Positions 23,412 to 35,400 of a stretch of 64,000 bases of DNA are shown here, piece after piece. The stretch covers positions 25,597,947 to 25,661,946 of the forward strand of contig JAVTVX010000015.1 of NCBI GenBank assembly GCA_033439265.1. The letters run 5' to 3'. The notes beneath the pieces were generated by a model. The model was not told the origin of the DNA. It was given only the letters and a program-made list of their open reading frames with translations, and ran no database searches. Source of the DNA: Dillenia suffruticosa. Its lineage: Eukaryota > Streptophyta > Magnoliopsida > Dilleniales > Dilleniaceae. A program made the position numbers and the translations under genes. Positions within the stretch are counted from its first letter, which is position 1; each line of letters begins with the position of its first letter.

Positions 23412-26400
23412 CAAAAACACATTCCCAGGCATGAGCACAAAGAGAAGTATAAAGAGCTATTTTGTCTCATACAAGAGCAGTTCTAATAATCTGATTGTGG
23501 AAGATTCTATGTGATTGTGGAAGACTACATTCCATTCTTCCAAATACACCATGGGATGACCAAAAGCGCACATTTCCACAATAACCAAGCGTTTGTCTAC
23601 CCTCCAAAACTTCTAAATTTCGTGATAAACAAATCAAGGAGTCTCCTTGGCCAAAACCCAAGCCTTGTCACACGCAACAAAGAAACGATTCTACATCTAC
23701 CTTGCAAGAGAGAAATGGAAAAAGAAATGATTTCTAGTTCCAAAGTTGGTTTAACACACAACACTAACTGGGAGATGACTTTATAAGTTCTCCTCTTTTG
23801 AGGAAGATCCTTAGTGTTGATCTAATTAAATACCATGGACTAAATAAAAGCTTTAACCTCGATAGGATCCTTTGCCACCCAAATAAATATTGAAAGAAGA
23901 ATTGAAGATGAGTATTGCAATTCCTCTCCGAACAAATCAAGACCTTCAGCCCAATCTCAAAGCACATTTGTTAAAATAATTCAGCCCAAAAAGAAGCCTC
24001 ATCAGGCCCAAGGAAGGGCCCACCTTCCAGCCCAAAAAGGGAGGGCTTGAAGCCCTCCCCCAACAGCCTGCATACTAGCCGTTGGAGGCCCTCCAACAGC
24101 CAGAATTCTGGCTGTTGGAGGGCCATCATTTGTCCTCCAAGTTTTTTCCTTTTTTCTCCTATAAATTGTTCTCATTCTTCCCCTTGTAGCTTATGAACAA
24201 ATGTTCAAACAAAGCTAGAGTCTTGTTCACAAAATGCAATAAAATTCTGCAGCATTTTTTCTTCTAGTTTGTGATCTTTCTTTCAAAATTTCAACATGGT
24301 ATCAGAGCAGGCCTCTATACCTTCTTCCTCCGGTCTTGGTGATCCTCCACCACAAATTAGCACCTCCATGTTCACTTCCGTTCTTCTAGATGCTACAAAC
24401 TACAATGCATGGCAAGACACCATCAAGAGGTCCTTAAATTTCTTCAACCTCGAAAATCATATTTTGGAGGACCCCTTAGATGATGTTGATCCTTCATTCA
24501 AAGCATGAAAGAAACGTCATGATCAAGTGGTGGTACTACTTCAAATGTCTCTTGACAAGACCCACAAATCAATGGTCACATGCATTCCTAATGCAAAGGC
24601 CTTGTGGGATCAAATGCATGCACTTTATGGGCAAGAGACCAACACCGAGCGGATCTTTGAGCTAAAAAGGAAGATCCTCAAGATTCAAAAATGAGGTAAA
24701 ACTCTACCCGAATACTTTGGGGAATATAGGGATCTATGGAATCAACTCAATCTATTGAGCCCTCCTACTACAAACCTCAAGACCCTATTTCAAAGAAATG
24801 ATGAAGACATGACCTTTGGTCTTCTCATGGGTCTAGGAGATGAGTATGCTGCAATTCGCAAAGAAATTCTTAAAATGAAGCTTTTTCCTTCATTCCAAGA
24901 ATTCCAATTCATGATCCAAAAAGCTGAAACTAGCATAAGGCTTGAGGAATCATCCAAGCTCAAATCTGAAGCTCAGGCCTTCAAAATAGCTCAAGAAGAG
25001 CATGCGGCCAACAAAGCTCAAAATTTCACAAAAGATAAGTGTGCACGCATTGTAAAAAGTCGGGTCACAAAAGGGAGAAGTGTTGGTTTCTTCATCCTCA
25101 ATTAACGCCCAAATCAACTAAGGAGACGGAGCAACCAGCATATGCCCAACAAGTTTCTCAAGTTGCTCCCCTTGAAACCAAAATGGAAGAAATGCAAAAG
25201 GAAATGAGGAAGGAAATACAAAAGATCATCAGTCAAGTTGCTCTTCATTCGGGTAACAATCTAAACTCATCTCATTTTAATAAATGGCTTATAGATTCCG
25301 GTTGTGACAATCATATGATCAAAGATAAAAACAAAATTGAAAGATTTATTCCTCTCTTTGACCATAAGATTGTCAAAGTAGCTGATGGTCAAAAACTAGA
25401 AATTGATCACATGGTTGAAGTTGAAATTCTTGGCAAGAAAACTAAAGCCCTATATGTGCCAAAATTCAACTCCAACCATCTATCCATTAGCAAATTAACT
25501 AAAAACCTAGGATGTAAAGTCACCTTCGATCATAACCAAGTTGTATTTCAGGATCTCAAGTCGAATCTCTTGATTGGCAAGGGGTCTAGAAAGAACAACT
25601 TATACTACTTGGAACAAGAAACCAAGCTTTTGCAGTCCAAAATCAAGCATCTTTTTTGTGGCATGCTCGCCTAGGACATCCCGGAGATCTAGCTTTGAAA
25701 AGCCTATTTCCAAATAAAGAAATTGAAAATAGGCATTGCAAAGCTTGTATTCTTGGAAAACAAACCAAAATGTATCATCCAATTTCAAACACTATTTATG
25801 CAAATGTTTTTGAGTTAATTCATTTTGATGTTTGGACTTCACCCATAGTGTCTCATAATGAATTTAAATATTTTGTGACATTCATTAATCATAAAATAAG
25901 GTACACTTCGGTATATTTGTTAGTTACTAAGGCCAAAGTTTTTGTAGCCCTTAAAAGCTATTATAGATATGTGACTAAGCAATTCAATGCCAACATCAAC
26001 ATACTTAGATCTGGGGGTGAATACACTAATAATGTCTTTGAGGTTTTCTTGAAGAAAAGGGGATTTATTCATCAAAAGTCATGTGTATATACTTCATAAC
26101 AAAATGAAATTGCCGAAAGAAAAAATAGGCATCTTTTGGAAACGGCAAGAGAAATGATGTTCTATGCCAATATTCCCAAAAAAATTTTGGAGTGAAGCCA
26201 TAAAAACAACTCATCTTATAAACCTTCTGCCCACAAATGTCCTAGGAGGAAAGTCTCCCTTAGAGCTTCTTAATAGGAAACCTAATATTTCTCATTTAAA
26301 GGTTTTTGGATGCACTTGCTATATTCATATACCAGCACATTTTAGAAACAAGTTAGATGAAAAAGGAAGAAAATATGTCCACATTTGAAAAACGGTATAA

Positions 26401-29400
26401 ATGCTATAATCCTTTAACTAACATAAGGATATGATATTTGTGGAAAGTGAATCTTATTTTGTAGAAATGAAGAACCAAGAGCACTCAAGGGCGAACGCTG
26501 ACCAAGATCATTGGAATGTAGCACTTCCAACCATCAAAGATCCACCACAACTAAATGAAGAAGAAGAACCAATTCAAAGGGAAGATGATCATCCATCCCA
26601 AGAAGAATTGGCCTCTTCTCATTCTGATCATGAAACGGACCAAGAGGAAGGGGGAGCTGATTTGGAACAAAAGCAAGTTTTAGAAGAACAAAATGATCCT
26701 CTTATTCGACGATCAACAAGACTTAGGCTTCCTCCATCGGAGTGGATGAATCGAAGATATCCCATTTGTGACTACTATGCCACCTCATATGTTTCCTTGA
26801 GCCACCAAACCTTTATAAAAAACTTAGATCAACACCAAGAACCAAGGAACTTTGAAGAAGCCAAACATTATCCTCAATGGGTCCAAGCCACGAAAGAAGA
26901 ACTAGATGCCTTAATAAAGAATGGAACATGGGAGATATCATCTCTTCCAAAGAGAAAAAGAGCCGTGGGATGCAAATAGGTCTATAAGATTAAGCACAAG
27001 AGTGATGAAAGCATAGAGAGATACAAGGCAAGATTAGTTGCAAAAGGTTTCACTCAAACTTCTGGAATAGACTATAAGGAGACATGCTCCGGTGGCCAAG
27101 ATGAACACAATTTGAGTCTTAATGTCCCTCGCCATCAATCACTCTTGGCCCTTGTTTCAAATAGATGTGGCAAATGCCCTTCTTCAAGGAGACCTAGAAG
27201 AAGAGGTGTATACGGAGGTTCCCCCGGGCTTTTCTCGTCAAGACAATAAAGTGTGCAAGCTAAGGAAAGCAATCTATGATCTCAAACAATCTCCTAGAAC
27301 ATGGTATGCCAAACTTAGCTCTACTCTTCTTAACAATGATTTCAAGAAATGCAATAGTGATACATCTCTTTTTGTTAAAAAACAAAATGAAAATATTATT
27401 GTTGTCCTAGTTTATGTAGATGACACAATCATAACCGAAAATGATATAGGCTTAATCAATCAAGTAAGGGGATTTCTTCAAACAATGTTTGATATCAAAG
27501 ATCTAGGGAAACTAAAGTACTTTTTAGGGATAGAACTTACCTATTGTTCAAATGGGCTTGTCCTATCACAAAGAAAATATGTGCTTGACCTTTTGCAGAA
27601 AACCGGAAAATTAGGTGCCAAACCTGCATGCAACCCCGTCAGCTCCTCTTATGGTCTTAAAATGATGAAGAAGAATATGAGGATAAGCAAAGATATCAAA
27701 GGCTCATTGGGAGACTGATATATCTCACTATAACTAGGCCGGATATATCATTTGCTGTGAGTCAAGTAAGTCAACATATGCACCAGCCCAAGAAGAAGCA
27801 TCGGAGAGCTACAAAAAGAATTCTTCACTATTTAAAGGGGTCTCCAGCCATGGGAATTTGGATAAAAAAGAACAACTCATAAATCAAGGGTTTTTGCGAT
27901 GCAGATTGAGCTGGAGATTCGGAAGATAGGCGATCAACTACTGGGTATTGCATATTTGTTGGAGGAAATTTGATAGCATGGAAAAGTAAAAAACATGTAG
28001 TATCAAGATCAAGTGTTGAAGCAGAATATAAAGCAATGGCAGTCACAACAAGTGAGATAGTTTGGCTAAGAGCTCTAATCGAGGAACTTGGATTCTCCAT
28101 TCCAACTCCAATTCATTTGCACTGTGACAATCAATTAGCAATTCACATAGCTTCAAATCCGGTATTTCATGAAAGAACAAAGCGCGTGGAAGTAGATTGT
28201 CACTTTGTAAGACAAAAGATCGAAGATAAACTCATTACCCCCTCTTTTACTAGAAGTGATCATCAAGTAGCGGACATCTTTACCAAGGCGGGAACTGCTA
28301 GTCACCTTCTCAAATGTATACGCAAGTTGGGTGTCATAAACATAAACACACCCAACTTGAGGGGGAGTATTGAAAGAAGAATTAAAGATGAGTATTGCAA
28401 TTCCTCTCCAAACAAATCAAGACCTTCAGCCCAATCTCAAAGCACATTTGTTAAAATAATTCAGCCCAAGAAGAAGCCTCATCAGGCCCAAGGAAGGGCC
28501 CACCTCCCAGCCCAAAAAGGGAGGGCTTGAAGCCCTCCCCCAACAGCCTGCAGACTAGCCGTTGGAGGCCCTCCAACGGCCAGAATTCTAGCTGTTGGAG
28601 GGCCATCATTTGTCCTCCAAGTTTTTTCCTTTTTTCTCCTATAAATTGCTCTAATTCTTCCCTTTGTAACTTATGAACAAATGTTCAAACAAAGCTAGAG
28701 TCTTGTTCACAAAATGCAATAAAATTCTGCAGCATTTTTTCTTCTAGTTTGTGATCTTTCTTGCAAAATTTCAACAATAAATATGTTTAAATGCAAAGGA
28801 GTGGGGGAAGACTAATTTGATGATAAAAGAGAGATCTACATATAAAAGACTCTTGCAAGATCAAGACTCGAAACCCTAGTGTTCATCACCATGAAAGAGA
28901 GAAATCAAAGAACATTCAACTGTTTCTCTATCGTTAAGGTTCCTAAAGAAATGAAATCCCAAGAATAAGAACGTCTCTCCCTATTATAGAAATCTTTGAT
29001 AAGTGCCGAGTGAAATTATAAAGGCAAGGGAAGAAATGGATCACAGAGAGCCCCCAATCCACAAATCTTCTCACAATTACACAAGAAAACCATCGCCCAC
29101 CTTGGAAGGACACCAAATGAAGAAAGATGTTGTAGAACTGAGAAATAAATTAAGGACTACATTGAGAAACTGTCACTCAAACATTGAGCATCCTATGCAA
29201 TCTGATCAAGACCATATTTGCTCTTTATAACCCTATGCTAAAGAGAATTAGGTTCTAAGAGGAATATCCAAAGCCATTTACTTGCCAAAGTTATGTTTTT
29301 GGATACCATATTACCGAGACCCACCCTGTTGTCAACCTTAGGATTAGACATCTGATTCTGCCTAAACATATGATTTCTCCAATCTAACCCACTCCCAAAC

Positions 29401-32400
29401 CAAAGAAAATCTCTCATCAACTTACCCCAAACACTATCCTTGAAAGGGAGAGACACAATAAAAGAAAGCCACACAAACAAAGAAGGATAAGAGTGATGTG
29501 CCCTCCTAAAGTAAATCTCCCTTCCACCTGTCCAAATCTCCTACAAAATCGATTCACTACAAGATCCAAACTGAACTCCTATGTTGCCCCTTAAAAGAAC
29601 CCTTAAATAGGAAATAGGTCCCTCCTACATTGCGGAAGTACTAATCCCTACTAAATAATTAAGAGTTTTGCTGGAAATATTTATGCAAAGAAGCTCACTC
29701 TTGAACATATTAATCTCAAGCTCATAAACTCTCTCAAAAATATTAAGAAGAACAATCATGTCTCGAAACCCATTATTGTCCTCTTTAAGAAAGAGGATAG
29801 TGTCATCCGCGAACTGAAAATGAGATAAATAAATCGTCACTCGGCATTCTAAGGCCGAAAAAGTTATTAGCTTGGCCACGTCTTTCAATCATCCCACTCG
29901 AAGGATTTACCACAAGAGTACAAAAGAAAATAGTGAATATTGTAACCTTTTTTTATCTGCATGATGCTAAAAACCAATTTTTTGGCTCTCCATTAATAAC
30001 CACAGAGAAACAAGTTGAACTCAAATACCATGCAGTCCAATCTTCTCCAACAAATCCGAAAACCTTTATTCTCTGACACATTATCAAGAAAACTCCAACT
30101 AAACGTGTCATAAGATTTCTCAAAATCTTCTTTCAAGACAAGACCTACATCATTCTTCTCAACAAAATCAACCACTTCATTGGCCATAAGGGCATCATCT
30201 AAAATCTACCTAACTCTAAGTAAAGAACTCCTTTTTGTTGGATAGTAGAGTTGATTTAGAAAGTTTTATTTTTGGACTCCTTGAATTATAGGATTGAATT
30301 ATGGAATTGACTTTGGGTAGTTTCTTTTTTTGTACGATTCGATTAGATTGTTTCCAATTTTTCGTAACCTAGAATAATTTCTTATTTTTTATATGATTTG
30401 ATTAGATAGTTTTCTAACTTTTCTAATCTAGAATAGTCTATGTATTGTCTTGTACAATTTCATTCAATCAATGAGAAATATAAAAAAATTATTCATCCCT
30501 ATTTTGTGTAATGGTATCAGAGCCATAAAATCAATCTCTGAGTCTAGGGTTCATCGACCTTCATTGCCATCTCCTTTTTTTGTAACGGCCTTCATTGCCA
30601 TCTCCAACTTTTTTCAGCCTTCATTGCCTCTCTTGGTTTCTTGGCCTTAATCGTCATCAACCATCATTTTTGTTCTGTTCCTTTGGCCTTAACCACCCTC
30701 AACCTTAATCTTTATTTGGCCCTGATTGCCATCAATCTTTTTGAAAAATTACCACCACATAATTTCTCTTTATCTGGTTCTGATTATAGTAGCTATGGTT
30801 GTCTATCTTCAACAAAACATTAGTAATAGGAAAATTGTAGTAGCAAATGGTTCTCTACCGACAATTGCAAGATTAGGACATAATTATGTGATATCTTCTC
30901 TGATTCTTAAGCATGTCCTCCACGTACCAAAACTATCATCAAATCTTGTATCAATTCAAAAACTCAAGGAAGACCTAAAATGTTGGGCAATATTTTATCC
31001 TTCCTACTATGTCTTTCAAGACCATGGCTCGAAGAGAGATTAGACTTGCTAAGGAAAAGAACGATTTCTATTATCTTGAAACACCAAGTCCTACAAAGAG
31101 AGTCATGAATAATTTGTCTTTCTTAGTTCTTCCGATGAAGATATTATTTTACTTTACCACTTTCGTCTTGGTCATCCATCTTTTCGAGTCTTAAATGTCA
31201 TGTTTCCTTCTTTGTTTAAAGGATTGATTATTACAGATTTTCATTGTAACACTCGTGAGTTTACAAAACGCACTCGTGTACCCTTCCCTATTAGTAATAA
31301 AAGAAGCTCACATCCATTTCATGTGATTCACAGTGACATTTGGGGGCCATCAACAATTACAAATATTGCAGGGTTCCGCAGGTTTGCTTGATAATTGTAC
31401 TACTGCAGGTTTGTTTGATAATTGTACTAGAGTTACATAGATATTTTTACTCAAACAAAAATCTAATGTCAGTGGTGTCATTCCAAACTTTGACTCCATG
31501 ATTCAAAACCAATTTGGGTTAAATATCAAAACCTTAAGGTCTGACAATGCAAGAGACAACTTCAACCAAATTTTGTCCCCTTACTTCCGAAAGGAAGGTA
31601 TCATCCATGAATCATCTTGTAATAACACACCACAACAAAATGGGTTCGCAAAGAGAAAAAATGGTCACTTAACACTACCCAAGCATTGTTATTTAAAAGG
31701 AATGTTCCTAAATCCTATTGGAGAGAAACTGTTCTCACAGCAACATACTTCATAAATAGACTACCCTCACGAACATTAGACTTCAAAACTCCTATGGAAG
31801 TCTTTGTCAAGTTTTATCCACATTTTAGAATGTCATATGGTCTCACACCGAGAGTTTTTTATTGTAATTTTTGTTCATGTTCACAACCAGCATAGAGGAA
31901 AAATAGAGCCACAGCAGTTAAGTGTGTCTTTTATCAATTATTTAACCACACAGAAAGGGTATAAGTGCTATCACTCTACTATGAAATTTTATACATCTGC
32001 AGATATCACTTTTACTAATAATAAACCATACCTTTAGGGGGGAGATTTTATGCATGAATGATAAAAGCATTGGTGATCTTGGTTCCTTTAGTCCTCTTGA
32101 CATTCCTTCCTCAATCTCATCTTCTTCTACTGATAAACAAATTGAGTCAGTGTCCACTCCAACATCTATCTCAGAAACTGTATCCACTCCAAAGTTAGCT
32201 CCCCGAATTTGTGTCTATTCCTACAACTGTTCGAATTTATGACTCCAATAGGTTTCCTCAAGTGTATTTGAGAAAACTGGATGTTCCTAACCTGACGGAA
32301 GTCAAAGATGCAAATCTGAGTTCTAAAAATGAAAACATGGCAAGTTCTTATGTCTCTTTGTATATACACTCTATTCAAACACAGTAAAATCATTCTGGTA

Positions 32401-35400
32401 CCAGAGAATGCACAAAACGACCCTTATACCCTTTGCCACACTATGTCTCACTTAAACACTATCTCTATCCCAAACACTCTGGGCATTGTCAAAAACTGAA
32501 TGGAGAAATGCCATGAAAGAAGAAATTGTTGCCCTAGAAAGGAAGGGAAAAAAAAAAAAGAATTTAGAAATTATTGACAAGTCCAAGGGGAAGAGTCCAG
32601 TTGGTTGCAAATAGGTCTTTACTCTAAAATAAAGGGTTAATGCTTCTCTCAAAAGATATAAAGCAAGATTGGTAGTTAAAAACTATACCTAGACATATGG
32701 AGTTGATTATCAAGAAACATTTGCTCCAATGGCGAATATGAATACCATAAGAATCTTACTATCCCTAATAACAAATCTCAATTGGCAGATTCAACAGTAT
32801 AATATGAAGAATGCTTTTTTGCATGGAGGTTTAGAAGAAGAAATTTACATGAGCATCCCACCGGGTTTTAAAGGAAAAGAAACAACTAGTAAAGTGTGCA
32901 GATCAAGAAAAGCTGTATATGGGCTTAAGCAGTCACCTAAAGCCTAGTGTGGAAGATTTGCTAGGCTAATGAAGGAAATAGGGAACAGACAGAGCCAAGG
33001 AGATGTAGTCTTTTCATCACACATTCAACAAGGGGGATGACAGTGCTTCTTGTATACATTGATGATATCATTGTCACCAGGAATGATGAGGGGGAGAAAC
33101 AAGCTTTAAAGCAGTGTTTGATTAAAGAATTTGAAATCAAGGAGTTAGGAAGACTAAAATATTTCATCGAAATTGAAGTTTCTTCCTCGAGGCAGGGAAT
33201 ATTCATCTCACAGCAAAAGTATATGATGGATCTGTTAAGGAAAACGGGAAAACTATCTTGCAAACCAGCAATTACAACTATTGAGCCAAATCAAAAACTT
33301 TGGGAGGCAAAAGAACCAAACGTTAATAAGGAGATGTATTCGAGGTTAGTGGAAAAACTCATCTATCTTGCTCAGACTCGACCAAATATAGCATATTCAG
33401 TAGGTGTGATTAGTGAGTTTATGCACAATCCAAAGAAATCACATCTACACATTGTTTATTGGGTATTACACTTTAGGTGAGTTTTCTAGTGTCATCTAAA
33501 CTCCTTAAAATAAACTCCTCAATATCATTCCTAAGATTCTCTCTATAGACAAAAAAATTCACATTCACCTCCTCGATCTCGAATAAATCTATCTCCTCGA
33601 TATCCCAAAGAATACAACTTCTACCAATCTCTAATATCACCAAAAACTTCCTCGTTCTACTCCTTATATGCTTGTTTTCAATTCTTCAACTTTTTCATGA
33701 TTTTGAATCCTCCCCGCCATGCTAACACGACTCCCCCACCATTCTCCTATGGTCTTTATGAAACAACTATATATTCTCAAATCCAAAGAGTGTATGACCC
33801 AGATAACATGCTTAGACTCCAACAAAACAGGGAAGTGATCTAAAGTGGTTCTAGTAAATGTCTCCAACCTCAATTTGGAAAATAGCTATCGCTAGAATAA
33901 AGAAAACGATCGATATGAGAAACAACCCTATGCAGCCCAGAAACAAACCAAGTAAATTGAGCATTAGAGAAAGGAATATCATACTACACGTACAAATAAT
34001 AAAGAAGCAAAATACATCCACAAGCTTCTCCAAAGGGAATTTAACCACATTAAATTCCCTCCCAAGCACCAAGTGGAGGAACACAAACCAAAAACCTCAT
34101 GCAACTCCTAAAAAGAATTGCATAACCAAAGGCATGAACCAACAATGAAGACCTCTAGCCTGAAACAAACAGGACAACAAAAACAATCCGTGAAGACTAT
34201 CAGTATGATGAAAGGTTTTAACATCACAAACTATAACAATCCAACCCAAAAAACCACAAGAAGGAACGCACTCCCAAGCCTTAAAGAGTAACTCCCAAAA
34301 TGGAATTAATTAAATCAACACCCACCTCCCCTAACTTAGTTTCCTGGATGAAAACCAAGTCATGATCAGCTCTGAAAGTCATATTTCCGACCTCTTTTTT
34401 TTTTTGGAATTAATTAAATCAACTTCCACCTCCCCTAGCTTAGTTTCCTGGATGAAAACCAAGTCATGATCAGCTCTAAAAGTGATATCTCTGACCTCCT
34501 TTTTCTTTCCCTCTCATCTCCTAATCTCCTATCTTTCCAACTAAGCACCATCATTAATCACCTAGTCACTCCCTCTATTAGATGATAAAATCCCTTCCTC
34601 TTCCCTCCACTTTTTATTCTTTTTCCTCCTGAGAGCATAAAACTAAAGAGCAGAATTGGCATCCATGAATGCAATGCTAGGTTCAAGAAACCTCAAAAGT
34701 CTAATAATCTATTGAGAACTGGTTGTCCCCGGCTATCTCTCCCACCGTATAGGACCAAATCTAAACCATGATTACCCATATAACTCAAAAGGGCAACAGA
34801 GTTACCCATATGATTTCCCACATACATCCTAACAATGCGAAGACTGGATTGATTATTTTCATTGCAAGATGATCCACCAAACAGGATCTCAACAAACAAA
34901 TTTTGAAGATCATTTCGAAAATCATTTTGCTAATCAGGTAGTTGATTTGGAAATGCTTTTGAAGACAGGTTTTCTAGCTCTGATAGGGCCGGGAAGCTCC
35001 AAACTATTTAACACCTCAAAACCAACATCTTGTAGAAGTCTCCAAGAGCTATCACCCAGACATGTTGCATCATCTTGAAGATCACACCCTAAAAATGTCT
35101 CAGTAAGCTTAACCACCTCTTTATTTTTCATTCAAGCTTTCATTATTATATTCTTTTATTTCATCCAATAACATATCACCATCAGTTCCAAAGAGACTCC
35201 TCGAGTCCTCAGCATCCATATCCACCTCCTCATCATTAGAACCCTCAAATTCCTGTTCATTGCCTACGGTGAAAGCCACAAACTCCTTATGCATTGGATT
35301 ATTCAAACATATTCTCAAATTTTCTGACAATCCAGTCAACTGTTCATGATTAATTTTGATATGAACCCTATTCTTCAGCCTAAGCAATCCCTCGCTCATT

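Larger units (their letters stand above)
23888..24296 (+). repeat. Copia-1 5' LTR
   Basis: Runs from TATTGAAAGAAG to TTTCAACA. The LTR start TA instead of TG is shared by both copies. It contains a 38-bp palindrome (24087-24124), a TATA box (TATAAAT, 24160-24166) and AATAAA (24238-24243). Confidence 0.95.
23883..28781 (+). mobile_element. Copia-1: near-complete Ty1/copia retrotransposon with 409-bp LTRs
   Basis: The order LTR, primer site, gag, protease, integrase, RT, RNase H, polypurine tract, LTR is the copia arrangement. The target duplication ATAAA (23883-23887 and 28777-28781) is perfect. Both LTRs are 409 bp and differ at about 12 positions by eye (about 3%), so the insertion is fairly recent. 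Coding frames carry several stops and frameshifts, and integrase lacks a catalytic Asp, so this copy cannot move on its own. It sits antisense inside the DnaJ gene and inside LINE-A. Confidence 0.95.
30236..33480 (+). mobile_element. Copia-2: older, truncated Ty1/copia element
   Basis: A 5' LTR of about 275 bp (TGTTGGATAG to 30510) is followed by a primer site, integrase and RT, then the element ends inside RNase H at about 33480 with no 3' LTR. Nearly all of gag and the protease start are missing between 30530 and 30830. Many stops. It is unrelated at LTR level to copia-1. The break at 33480 is also where LINE-A resumes with a gap. Confidence 0.85.
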
